A program made the translations under genes and the position numbers. From Pseudoduganella albidiflava (GTDB lineage Bacteria > Pseudomonadota > Gammaproteobacteria > Burkholderiales > Burkholderiaceae_D), in assembly GCF_004322755.1 (NCBI RefSeq), contig NZ_CP036401.1:2914001-2978000 (forward strand): a stretch of 64,000 bases of DNA, given 5' to 3'. The notes under the pieces are model-generated. The model ran no database searches, was not told where the DNA came from, and saw only the letters and a program-made list of their open reading frames with translations. This document shows, one piece after another, positions 9,670 through 17,740 of this stretch; position 1 is the stretch's first letter; every line of letters starts with the position of its first letter.

Positions 9670-12171
9670 ATGATGAGATTCCAGCACCGTGCCTCAACGC
9701 GCAGCACGCTTCCGATGCAGGGGCGGGGCTGGCGCGCCAGGCGCCCGCTGACGCGCTTCGACGACCTGTTCCAGGACCATCCGCAGCCGATGTGGATCTA
9801 CGACCTGGTGACGCTGCGCTTCCTGCGCGTCAACGCCGCGGCCTGCCGCCACTACGGCTATGGTGAAACGGACTTCCTGCACATGACGATCCGCGACATC
9901 CGGCCGCCTTCGGAGCAGGCGCGGCTGGCGGCCGACCTGGCCGCCGCGCCGCATTCGCTGCCCCAGTCGTCGGGGGTGTGGACGCACCTGAAGCGCGACG
10001 GCCGGCCGATCCTGGTGCGCATCTCGTCGCACGCGCTGATCTACGAGGGGCGCCGCGCGCGCCTCGTGTTCGCGCTCGACGTGACACAGCAGGTGGCCAC
10101 CGAGCGGGCGCTGTACAAGTCCGAACAGCTGTACCGGCGCCTGATCGACACCATGCCCCTGCAGGTGTTCTGGAAAGACCTCGACCTGCGCTACGTGGGC
10201 TGCAACCGGCTGTTCGCGCGCGCGCTGGGCCTGGACGACCCGGCCAGCGTGGTGGGCAAGCGCGACCACGATTTGCCCGACCGGCATGGCGCGGCCCAGG
10301 AAGCGGAAGACCGCGCCGTGATCGAGACGGGCCGGCCGGTGCGCGGCCGCGAGCAGACGCTGACGGCCGCCGACGGCCGCCAGCGCTGGCAGCTGGTCAA
10401 CAAGCTGCCGCTGCACGGCCGGCATGGCGAGATCGCCGGCCTGCTCGGCACCATCGAGGACATCACGGCCAGCCGGGAGGCGGGCGCCAAGCTGCGCCTG
10501 CAAAGCCGCGCCATCGATGCCAGCGTGAACGCGATCCTGATCACGCGCCGCGCCGGCAGCGACGACGTGATCGACTACGCCAACCCCGCGTTCGCGCGCA
10601 TTTCCGGTTATGACATCGCCGAGGTGATCGGCCGGGATTGCCGCTTCCTGCAGGGCGACGACCGCGAGCAGGAAGGCATGCTGGCGCTGCGCGAGGCGCT
10701 GCGCGCGGGGCGCGAGGTAACGGTCGAACTGCGCAATTACCGCAAGGACGGCACGCTGTTTTGGAACCAGCTGCACGTGGCGCCGGTGCTGGACATGCAT
10801 GGCGTCACCACCCACTGGGTCGGAGTGATCAACGACATCACGGCGTCGAAGACTTACCAGCACGAGCTGGAGCACCAGTCCACCCACGATGCGCTGACCG
10901 GGCTGCCGAACCGTACCCTGTTCCACGACCGCCTGGAACAGGCGATCGCCTACGCGGCACGCTACAACCACCAGCTGTGGGTGGTGGTACTGGACCTGGA
11001 CAACTTCAAGCTGATCAACGACACGCTGGGCCACGCCGTCGGCGACAGCCTGCTGCAGACAGTGGCGGGGCGCCTGCGCCGGGCACTGCGCGATTCGGAT
11101 ACGGTGGCGCGGCTGGGCGGCGACGAGTTCATCCTGCTGCTGCCGGACCAGCCGGGGCAGAGCGACGGCACGCTGTCGCCGCGCACCGTGCAGGCCGTGC
11201 TCGATGCGGTCAGCGTGCCGATGCGCCTGGGTGCGCACGACCTGGCGCTGACGTGCAGCATGGGCGTCTCGGTGTACCCCCGGGACGGCGACACCGCGCC
11301 GTCATTGTTCAAGCATGCCGACATCGCGCTGTACCGCGCCAAGGACGGCGGCCGCAACCAGCTGCAGTTCTACACCAGCGAAATGAATGCCCGCGTCACC
11401 GAGCGCACGCTGATCGAAGGGCACTTGCGCAATGCGCTGACGCGCCATGAGTTCGTGCTGTACTTCCAGCCGCGCATCGATTGCGGCACCGGCCGCGTGG
11501 CCGGCCTGGAAGCGCTGCTGCGCTGGCGCCAGCCGGAACTGGGCCTGGTGCAGCCGGACCGCTTCATCGGCGTGGCCGAGGAAACCGGGCGCATCGTGGA
11601 GATCGGCGAGTGGGTGCTGTACGAAGCGTGCCGGCAAGCGAAGAGCTGGCAGGATGCCGGCCTGCCGCGGGTACCGGTCGCCGTCAACGTCTCGGCACGC
11701 CAGTTCCGGCAGGCCGGCTTCGTGCAGGAAGTGCGCGATGCGCTGGCGAGCAGCGGGCTGGCGCCGGAGTACCTGGAGCTGGAGCTGACGGAATCGCTGA
11801 TGATGCAGAATATCGAAGCCGTCATCACCGCCATGCGCCTGCTGAAGGACAGCGGCGTGCGGCTGTCCATCGACGATTTCGGCACCGGCTATTCGAGCCT
11901 GTCGTACCTGCGCCGCTTCCCGCTCGATTACCTGAAGATCGACCGCAGTTTCGTGCGCGACATGCTGCACGACGCGCCCGGCGCTGCCATCGTGCGCTCG
12001 ATGATCACGCTGGGGCACAGCCTGGGCTGCCGCATCATCGCCGAGGGTGTCGAAACGCGCGACCAGCTGGGGTACCTGACGCAGCAGGGCTGCGACGAGA
12101 TCCAGGGCTTCCTGTGCAGCCGCCCGGTGCCGGTGGAGCAGGCCGGCGAGCTGCTGCACGCGGAGGGGTGA
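9670..12171 (+). CDS. PAS-PAS-PAS-GGDEF-EAL c-di-GMP turnover protein
   Basis: An 833-residue protein with three PAS modules (about 25-145, 150-270, 280-395). The third has the LOV-like segment GRDCRFLQGDD, but no flavin Cys in the NCRFLQ arrangement. A GGDEF domain (about 400-570) has an intact active site GGDEF and inhibition site RDSD. The EAL domain (about 580-830) carries EALLRWRQPELG, ELTESLMM, DDFGTGYSS, KIDRSFV and AEGVET, so both cyclase and phosphodiesterase could be active. There is no transmembrane segment, so it is a cytoplasmic sensor. The start ATGATG follows GGGAG. A copy of its last 20 or so bases recurs at 13119-13140. Confidence 0.94.
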   Translation: MMRFQHRASTRSTLPMQGRGWRARRPLTRFDDLFQDHPQPMWIYDLVTLRFLRVNAAACRHYGYGETDFLHMTIRDIRPPSEQARLAADLAAAPHSLPQSSGVWTHLKRDGRPILVRISSHALIYEGRRARLVFALDVTQQVATERALYKSEQLYRRLIDTMPLQVFWKDLDLRYVGCNRLFARALGLDDPASVVGKRDHDLPDRHGAAQEAEDRAVIETGRPVRGREQTLTAADGRQRWQLVNKLPLHGRHGEIAGLLGTIEDITASREAGAKLRLQSRAIDASVNAILITRRAGSDDVIDYANPAFARISGYDIAEVIGRDCRFLQGDDREQEGMLALREALRAGREVTVELRNYRKDGTLFWNQLHVAPVLDMHGVTTHWVGVINDITASKTYQHELEHQSTHDALTGLPNRTLFHDRLEQAIAYAARYNHQLWVVVLDLDNFKLINDTLGHAVGDSLLQTVAGRLRRALRDSDTVARLGGDEFILLLPDQPGQSDGTLSPRTVQAVLDAVSVPMRLGAHDLALTCSMGVSVYPRDGDTAPSLFKHADIALYRAKDGGRNQLQFYTSEMNARVTERTLIEGHLRNALTRHEFVLYFQPRIDCGTGRVAGLEALLRWRQPELGLVQPDRFIGVAEETGRIVEIGEWVLYEACRQAKSWQDAGLPRVPVAVNVSARQFRQAGFVQEVRDALASSGLAPEYLELELTESLMMQNIEAVITAMRLLKDSGVRLSIDDFGTGYSSLSYLRRFPLDYLKIDRSFVRDMLHDAPGAAIVRSMITLGHSLGCRIIAEGVETRDQLGYLTQQGCDEIQGFLCSRPVPVEQAGELLHAEG

Positions 12172-12271
12172 GTCGCGCATCCACGCGCACCCTTGCATGC
12201 CCCCTGCTGTCCGCGTCTGATCCTTGCAGTTCGCTAGTGTTGCGCACGATTAACACCGTTCGTCCAGTTCA

Positions 12272-12300
12272 TTAACAGGAAACAATAACAAAAATATACT
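12272..12300 (+). promoter_or_regulatory. Candidate sigma-70 promoter of the first PEP-CTERM gene
   Basis: TTAACA (12272-12277) and TATACT (12295-12300) are separated by 17 bp, about 50 bp before the ATG. A 35-bp block just upstream (12223-12257, ending GCACGATTAACACC) is repeated with one mismatch before the paralogous gene at 13154-13188. The conserved block is a candidate regulator site shared by both copies. Confidence 0.55.
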
Positions 12301-12349
12301 GGCCATGGCCTCGAGCGAGGCAATGAACTCAATCCAAAAGGAAGAACAG

Positions 12350-12949
12350 ATGATCAAGAAACTGGTTTGCGGCGCCGTGCTCGCCGCAATTGGAACGCTG
12401 GCGCAGGCTGCCACGCCCGCTCTCACGGAATGGGAATTTTCGTGGAAGGGCTTCAGCGTCTTCCAGGAGTGGGAAGGGAGCTATGACGATCCGGAACTGA
12501 CCGTCACCGGAAAGTTCGCCGGCATCGATGCGGACGGGGATGGCATCCTGGTGAAGTCCGAAGTCACGTCGCTGACGCTGGACCGTGGATCCCACGACTA
12601 CGCCGCGTGCCCGGCGGAGTCGCCGACGTTCACCTGCGGCCTGTGGTCGTTCTCGTACAGCGCGGCCGGCGGCCTGGAGTTTTCGGCTGGACACACCAGT
12701 TATTCGGGCGTGCCGGGCGAAGACGCATGGTGGACCGCCCACAGCACGACCTACGATACCCAGTTCGGCGTCTACGAGCGAAGCTATGGTTACCAGTGGC
12801 CGGGCGAAGAGTACTCGATGGCCTTCACCGATTACACCGTGAAGACCGTCACGCAGATCTCGCCGGTGCCGGAACCGGCCACGTACGCGATGCTGGGTGC
12901 CGGCTTGCTGCTGCTGGCCGGCACTCGCCGGGCCCGGCTGCAGAAGTGA
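12350..12949 (+). CDS. PEP-CTERM surface protein, copy 1 of a tandem pair
   Basis: A 199-residue exported protein with signal peptide MIKKLVCGAVLAAIGTLAQA. The C-terminus has sorting motif VPEP, the hydrophobic stretch ATYAMLGAGLLLLAG and the basic tail RRARLQK, the tripartite signal cut by an exosortase in this group. The mature domain has a DxDxDGxxxxxE loop (GIDADGDGILVKSE, near residue 65) resembling an EF-hand calcium loop. It also has aromatic-rich strands (TEWEFSWKGF, TVKTVTQISPVPEP). The ATG at 12350 is chosen for the AAGGAAG ribosome site and signal peptide. It is paralogous to 13284-13883 over its whole length. The function of the mature domain is unknown. Confidence 0.88.
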   Translation: MIKKLVCGAVLAAIGTLAQAATPALTEWEFSWKGFSVFQEWEGSYDDPELTVTGKFAGIDADGDGILVKSEVTSLTLDRGSHDYAACPAESPTFTCGLWSFSYSAAGGLEFSAGHTSYSGVPGEDAWWTAHSTTYDTQFGVYERSYGYQWPGEEYSMAFTDYTVKTVTQISPVPEPATYAMLGAGLLLLAGTRRARLQK

Positions 12950-13010
12950 TGGGACAAAAAAAATCGTGACAGGGCGCCGACACGACGGCGCTCGGGCATG
13001 ACGGCGAGAA

Positions 13011-13040
13011 AGCCGGAAACACGGGTTTTCGGCTTTTTTT
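13011..13040 (+). terminator. Intrinsic terminator after PEP-CTERM copy 1
   Basis: AGCCGGAAAC pairs with GTTTTCGGCT (one mismatch) around a short loop and is followed by seven T. It lies 62 bp after the stop codon. Confidence 0.8.
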
Positions 13041-13118
13041 ATTGAACCGCCGGTGGAGACGGATTCCATCGGTTCCCGCTCCGAATCTGTCTCCTGTGCA
13101 GCTGGCCAGGCTGGCGAC

Positions 13119-13188
13119 CTGCTGCACGCGGAAGGGGTGACCAGGGGATGCGGCTTGCAGTTCACTAGTGTTGCGCACGATTAACACC
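13119..13188 (+). repeat. Duplicated segment: relic of the upstream gene end plus promoter-proximal block
   Basis: Bases 13119-13140 copy the end of the GGDEF-EAL gene at 12151-12171, including its stop codon, with one base inserted. Bases 13154-13188 then copy 12223-12257 with one mismatch. Together with the paralogous coding regions this marks a tandem duplication of about 0.95 kb. The left end of the unit lay in the 3' end of the upstream gene. Confidence 0.75.
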
Positions 13189-13203
13189 ATTTCTTCCGAC
13201 TGA

Positions 13204-13233
13204 TTATCAGAAAATCAATAATAAAAATATACT
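13204..13233 (+). promoter_or_regulatory. Candidate promoter of the second PEP-CTERM gene
   Basis: TTATCA (13204-13209) and TATACT (13228-13233) are separated by 18 bp. This is the diverged counterpart of the promoter at 12272-12300; the -10 box and the A-rich run before it are conserved. Confidence 0.5.
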
Positions 13234-13283
13234 GTCCATGGCCTCGATACGGGGCAGTGAATTCAATCGACAAGGAAGAATCA

Positions 13284-13883
13284 ATGATCAAGAAAATGGT
13301 TTGCGGCGCCGTGCTCGCCGCAATGGGAAGCCTGGCGCAAGCTGCCGCGCCCGCTCTCACCGAATGGGAATTCACGTGGAAGGGTTTTTACGTGTTTCCC
13401 GGCGGCGGGTCGGGTTGGGACGACCCTGAACTGACCTTCACGGGCCGGTTCGCGGGCACTGACGGCAATTCGGACGGCATCCTCGCGCTGGGCGAATTGA
13501 CGTCGCTGACGTTCGAGCATGACGACTACAACTATGCGGCGTGTCCTCCGGCCACCGCAACGGACGAGTGCAATCTCGCGTCTTTCTCATACAGCGAGGC
13601 AAGCGGACTGGAACTGAAGGCAAGCAATGTGTGGTACTCCGCTGCACCCGGCAGCGAGGCGTGGTGGGTCGGCGAAAGTACCAGCTACGATACGTCGTAC
13701 GGCATCGAGCAGGTGGATTTCGGTTATCAGATGCCGGGCGAGTACTACACGCGGACATTTACCGACTATACGGTGAAGACCGTGACGCAGATCTCGCCTG
13801 TGCCGGAACCGGCCACGTACGCGATGCTGGGTGCCGGCTTGCTGCTGCTGGGCGCAGCGCGCAAGTCCCGTCAGAAAAAGTAA
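13284..13883 (+). CDS. PEP-CTERM surface protein, copy 2 of a tandem pair
   Basis: A 199-residue protein, the same length as copy 1. It has signal peptide MIKKMVCGAVLAAMGSLAQA and C-terminal VPEP-ATYAMLGAGLLLLGA-RKSRQKK. The calcium-loop-like segment is kept with substitutions (TDGNSDGILALGE: D, N, D, G and final E retained). Two Cys in the middle (AACPPATATDEC) correspond to two in copy 1, so a disulfide is plausible. Signal peptide and sorting tail are nearly identical while the mature domain has diverged. That suggests either selection on the exposed part or conversion at the ends. The AAGGAAG ribosome site precedes the ATG. Confidence 0.88.
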   Translation: MIKKMVCGAVLAAMGSLAQAAAPALTEWEFTWKGFYVFPGGGSGWDDPELTFTGRFAGTDGNSDGILALGELTSLTFEHDDYNYAACPPATATDECNLASFSYSEASGLELKASNVWYSAAPGSEAWWVGESTSYDTSYGIEQVDFGYQMPGEYYTRTFTDYTVKTVTQISPVPEPATYAMLGAGLLLLGAARKSRQKK

Positions 13884-13935
13884 TCGGATCAATAATCGTG
13901 ACAAGGCGCCGGTACCATGGCGCCGAAGCATGAAT

Positions 13936-13970
13936 GAAAAAAGCCGGAAACCGAGGTTTCAGGCTTTTTT
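13936..13970. terminator. Bidirectional intrinsic terminator
   Basis: AGCCGGAAACC pairs with GGTTTCAGGCT (one mismatch), with A-rich sequence on the left and six T on the right. It can serve both the rightward PEP-CTERM gene and the leftward gene ending at 14069. Confidence 0.8.
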
Positions 13971-14068
13971 CATCGGACCGCCGATGGAGGCGGAATCGAT
14001 CGAATCCCGGCGCGGAAGCCGCCGGAGCGGCAAGTCGCGCACGCACGCGTTTGCGCGGGCGAAGCAGA

Positions 14069-14851
14069 TCAGACCCGGCGGCGCGCGGCAAGCGCGACCA
14101 GCCCCAGTCCGCCTAGCAGCATTCCCCAGGTAGCAGGCTCGGGGACGGCGGACGGCGCCCACGCATAGCCGGTCGTCTCGTTCACGGCGAGGATCCTGAG
14201 CGAGACCGATCTGGCCGCATCCGTCGTGTTCGAGATGGCGTACCAGAAGGTTTCGCTTTCCGAGTCATCCAGGGCGGCGTTATCCTTTCCCATGAAGTAG
14301 CGATTCGAGGTGTTTCCGGACGTGAGCGAGATGTTGGTGGTCCAGCTCGTGTAAAAACCGGTGTCGGCCGGGTTGCCCAGCAGTCCACTGCGGAACAGTT
14401 CGCCACTGAACGTCAAGGCCGAGCCGGCGGCCAGCGTCAGCGTGTAAGTCTGGTCGACCAGCGCGCCGGCGAAGACTTCGTCGCCGGTTCCCCGGCTTAC
14501 TGCCGTGGTCAACGCCAGGCTGCCCGGGATGCCGGTGGTGGCGGTCGTGACTCGCCCGGGCAGGAGCGAAATGTCGAATCCCGACGGCCCGGTGCCCTGG
14601 GCCACTTCGCTGACAAACTGCGATCCGGATGGGATCGCGGCGCTGGAGAGCGAGAGGCCGTGCAGGGCGGTGGCACTGTCGAGGGTGAAGCCGGCGGCAA
14701 CGCCGTCCTCCGGGGCCAGGTCGATGACGCCGAACTGCAGATTCCTGAATTCCAGGGTCTGCGTGAAGCCGCTCGCGGCGAGTGCGCCGGTGTGCAAGCA
14801 TGCGGCCGCCGCCGGAAGAAGCAGCATCGAAAGCCACTGTTGTTTCTTCAT
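14069..14851 (-). CDS. PEP-CTERM surface protein (third)
   Basis: A 260-residue exported protein with signal peptide MKKQQWLSMLLLPAAAACLHTGALA and C-terminal VPEPATWGMLLGGLGLVALAARRRV, the PEP-CTERM signal. The mature start LQFGVIDLAPEDGVAAGF matches VSFGVIDLTPQDGVAASY of the next gene upstream, so the two are paralogs. No catalytic motif is visible; the body is Ser/Thr/Gly-rich and probably beta-stranded. AAGGATC precedes the ATG. It lies 18 bp after the neighbouring gene, and the two are likely one transcript. Surface anchoring or exopolysaccharide association is the general expectation for this sorting class. Confidence 0.85.
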   Translation of the reverse strand: MKKQQWLSMLLLPAAAACLHTGALAASGFTQTLEFRNLQFGVIDLAPEDGVAAGFTLDSATALHGLSLSSAAIPSGSQFVSEVAQGTGPSGFDISLLPGRVTTATTGIPGSLALTTAVSRGTGDEVFAGALVDQTYTLTLAAGSALTFSGELFRSGLLGNPADTGFYTSWTTNISLTSGNTSNRYFMGKDNAALDDSESETFWYAISNTTDAARSVSLRILAVNETTGYAWAPSAVPEPATWGMLLGGLGLVALAARRRV

Positions 14852-14869
14852 GTCGATCCTTTCGATGGG

Positions 14870-15640
14870 TCAGGCGCGCGTGGCGCGGCGGCGTGCGACG
14901 GCGCCGATGGTGAGCAGGCCGAGGCCCAGCATAGCGTACGTGGCCGGCTCGGGGACCGGCAGCGCACTGACCAGCGACTGCGCGCTGACCCTGAACTCGA
15001 CCCAGATGGTCATGTCGTCGGTGCCGGAATTGGCCAGGGAAAGCCACAGATTCTCGGCTTCGCTGTAACCGGGCGCTGTGCCGGACAGGATGGTCAACGT
15101 CGACATGTCCTGCCATTCGTCACCGACATAGACCGAGGCCGAGCCGTTCGTGTTCTTGGTGGTCACGCCATTGCCCGAGTAAGCAAGGTCGAGGTAGGCG
15201 TAGCCCGTCACCGTGAGGGCGCTCCCGGCGCCCAGCGTGACCGCGTAGCGCTGCCACGCGAAGGCTTCCGCGATGCCCGAGTAGCCGTCCAGAGGAGCGG
15301 CGAAGCCTTCGATGCTGATTTCGCCGATGCCTCCGCCTGCCGTCGCGGCAGCGTGCAAGGGGCCGACATCCAGCGCGTGGGTGACGGGGCCCTGGCCGGA
15401 TGTGGAATCCTCGAATTTGCGGTCGCTGTATCGCGTATCGATCCGTCCGCGATAGCTGCTGGCCAGCAGGCTGGACGAGTAGGAAGCCGCGACGCCGTCT
15501 TGCGGCGTCAGGTCGATGACACCGAACGACACGCGCTCGATGCCGGCCTGGAACGAGACGCCATTGGCGGCATGCGCACTGGCCATGCACAGCGCCAAGC
15601 CAGCACCGAGCAGGGCGGCCTTGCAGGTTTGCAGTTTCAT
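14870..15640 (-). CDS. PEP-CTERM surface protein (fourth)
   Basis: A 256-residue protein with signal peptide MKLQTCKAALLGAGLALCMASAHA and C-terminal VPEPATYAMLGLGLLTIGAVARRRATRA. It shares the N-terminal mature motif (FGVIDLxPxDGVAA) with the gene downstream. It also shares the layout of a long Ser/Gly/Thr body and a late beta-strand block (SALTVTGYAYLDL compared with SALTFSGELF). GAGGATCA precedes the ATG. It is the first gene of a two-gene leftward unit. Function beyond surface display is unknown. Confidence 0.85.
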   Translation of the reverse strand: MKLQTCKAALLGAGLALCMASAHAANGVSFQAGIERVSFGVIDLTPQDGVAASYSSSLLASSYRGRIDTRYSDRKFEDSTSGQGPVTHALDVGPLHAAATAGGGIGEISIEGFAAPLDGYSGIAEAFAWQRYAVTLGAGSALTVTGYAYLDLAYSGNGVTTKNTNGSASVYVGDEWQDMSTLTILSGTAPGYSEAENLWLSLANSGTDDMTIWVEFRVSAQSLVSALPVPEPATYAMLGLGLLTIGAVARRRATRA

Positions 15641-15790
15641 TGATCCTCGCGTAGTGGGTTAATGGGCCGGGAGAAGGCTGCCCTGGTAACTGCCGTCGCT
15701 TGCAAAATAATAGTAGCAATTTGGCAATTATTGTTCATTTTACCTCGGCCGCTCCGGTTTTTCACGTGGTCGACAAGAAAAGCTGCGCCA

Positions 15791-15824
15791 AAAAAAACCG
15801 GGGAACAAGTCCCCGGTTTTTTTT
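15791..15824 (-). terminator. Intrinsic terminator of the MFS gene
   Basis: A perfect stem CCGGGGA/TCCCCGG with a 5-nt loop is flanked by seven A on one side and eight T on the other. It sits 16 bp after the stop of the leftward MFS gene and separates it from the PEP-CTERM pair. The symmetric flanks would also work on the other strand. Confidence 0.88.
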
Positions 15825-15839
15825 GCGGCAAAGCCAGCA

Positions 15840-17189
15840 TCAATCCCTGATTTCCAGCGCCCGGTTCACCGACAGCGCAGCCAGCGACGCGACAGCGCCG
15901 GACAGCAGGTACAGGCTGACATAGCCGAGGCCGTAGTGTGCCGACAGGCCCAGCGCGACCAGCGGTGCGAATGCGGCGCCGACCAGCCAGGCGAGGTCCG
16001 ACGTGAGGGCGGCGCCGGTATAGCGGTGGCGCGGTGCGAAGTTGGCGGTCACGGCGCCGGCGGCCTGGCCGTACGACAGGCCCAGCAGGGCAAAGCCGAC
16101 GATGATGAAGATGTTCTGGCCCGACTCGCCACCCTGCATCAGCGTGGGCACGAAGCCGGAGAACACGGCGATCAGCGCGGCCAGCGTGCCCAGCGTGGTG
16201 CGGCGGCCGAAGCGGTCGGCGATCATGCCGGAGGCGATGGTGCCCAGCAGGGCCACGCCGGCGCCCCAGAACTGCAGCCACAGGAAGCTGTCCACCGCGC
16301 GGGTCGAATACAGCTGCACCCACGACAGCGGGAATACCGTCACCAGGTGGAACAGCGCATAGCTGGCCAGTGCGGCCAGGGCGCCGATGATCACGTTGCG
16401 GCCCTGGGTGTGCGACAGTTCGCCCAGGCTGACGGGTTCCAGCTCGCGCTCGTCGAGCAGGCGGGAGTACTCGGGCGTGGAGACCAGGCGCAGGCGGGCG
16501 AACAGCGCGACGACGTTGATCGCGAAGGCCACGAAGAACGGGAAGCGCCAGCCCCAGTCGAGGAAGTCCAGCGTCGACACGCTGGCGATCATGTAGGCGA
16601 AGATACCGGCGGCGACCATGAAGCCGGCCGGTGCGCCCAGCTGGCCCAGCATCGCATACCAGCCGCGCTTGTTCTGCGGCGCGTTCAGCGCCAGCAGCGA
16701 CGGCAGGCCGTCCCACGAACCGCCCTGGGCCAGGCCCTGGCCGATACGGAACAGGGCCAGCAGCACGATCGCCGTGGTGCCGGCATCGGCGAACGAGGGC
16801 AGGAAGGCGATGCCGACGGTGGAAATGCCGAGCAGGAAGAGGGCGCCCGTCAGCTTGCCTTCACGCGAGAAGCGGCGCTGGATCCACATGAAGAATACGG
16901 TGCCGAACGGCCGCGCGATGAAGGCGAACGAGAAGATGACGAAGGAATACAGGGTGGCGGTCAGCCGGTCGTCGAACGGGAAGAACAGGGAAGGGAATAC
17001 GAGCACCGAGGCGATCGCATAGACGAAAAAGTCGAAATATTCGGATGCCCGCCCGATCACCACGCCGACGGCGATCTCGCCTGGGTGTATTTCGCCATCG
17101 CGAGCATTAATGTTGCGTGCGCCGCTGCTGGTGGGACTTGGCTGATAATCCGCCGGGATGTTGCTTCCGTCATAGGTAGTCGTTGCCAT
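15840..17189 (-). CDS. MFS metabolite:H+ symporter-like transporter
   Basis: A 449-residue protein with about 12 helices. The segment VGVVIGRASEYFDFFVYAIA and the following PSLFFPFDD, FARPFGTVFFMW and FRIGQGLAQGGSWDG are typical of the metabolite:H+ symporter branch (ProP/ShiA-like), which imports small organic acids or osmolytes. The DRFGRR loop between helices 8 and 9 is also present. The substrate cannot be assigned. A hydrophilic N-terminal tail of about 35 residues precedes the first helix. GAGAGA before the ATG is a weak ribosome site. It is divergent from cyoA across a 551-bp spacer. Confidence 0.85.
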   Translation of the reverse strand: MATTTYDGSNIPADYQPSPTSSGARNINARDGEIHPGEIAVGVVIGRASEYFDFFVYAIASVLVFPSLFFPFDDRLTATLYSFVIFSFAFIARPFGTVFFMWIQRRFSREGKLTGALFLLGISTVGIAFLPSFADAGTTAIVLLALFRIGQGLAQGGSWDGLPSLLALNAPQNKRGWYAMLGQLGAPAGFMVAAGIFAYMIASVSTLDFLDWGWRFPFFVAFAINVVALFARLRLVSTPEYSRLLDERELEPVSLGELSHTQGRNVIIGALAALASYALFHLVTVFPLSWVQLYSTRAVDSFLWLQFWGAGVALLGTIASGMIADRFGRRTTLGTLAALIAVFSGFVPTLMQGGESGQNIFIIVGFALLGLSYGQAAGAVTANFAPRHRYTGAALTSDLAWLVGAAFAPLVALGLSAHYGLGYVSLYLLSGAVASLAALSVNRALEIRD

Positions 17190-17740
17190 ATTCGTCTCTC
17201 ATGGTTTGTACACAAGTTCTATGCGAACTGAATCAGAACTGAATCACACACGATGAAACCTTACCTCGACTGTGCCTGCCTCGACTGTGCGCCGTATTAC
17301 ATATGTGAAGTTTCAGGTGAAATGTCGAGCGAAGTGTCAAGCGCGATTCCACGGACAACCAATGATCACCGCAAGTGGCGATTGAAGCAATGCAGGGAAT
17401 GCATGTAATACCTGTAGTGAACCAGGAGCAGCAGTACAGGCAAAACAGGCACGACAAGCAAAACGAGCAATGCCGGCCGGGCAATGATGACTAGTCGATA
17501 AAGCATCCATGAAAGCACCGATGATAACTTCGCCGGATTTCCGGCGCCCGAAAAAGCAATGTACAGAACGTGCCTGGAACTCGTGCTTGCAACTCGAGCC
17601 TGCAACTGGCGCTTTACGACTCGTGCCGGAGCGATATTCGCGTGTTCCGCCCGGGGGTGAGACAAAGTGTCCAATTCCAATTCGCATGCCTGTAACGGTA
17701 CAGTAGCATGTTCTCAATCCTCTGTAGCGCACATAACTTA
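17190..17740. other. Divergent regulatory spacer between the MFS gene and cyoA
   Basis: No convincing gene lies here. The spacer holds short tandem repeats: GAACTGAATCA twice (17225-17246) and CCTCGACTGTGC twice at a 15-bp period (17264-17290). It also holds a perfect hairpin CGCCGG-ATTT-CCGGCG at 17531-17546. It is less GC-rich than the genes and must contain both promoters. No promoter could be fixed with confidence. A RegA-type site for autoregulation of the cyo operon would be expected here (inference). Confidence 0.5.

Noticed and set aside
9670..10900. LOV photosensor call for the third PAS domain
   Set aside because: The segment reads GRDCRFLQG, similar to LOV, but the flavin-binding context (NxxxxN and surrounding) could not be confirmed by eye.
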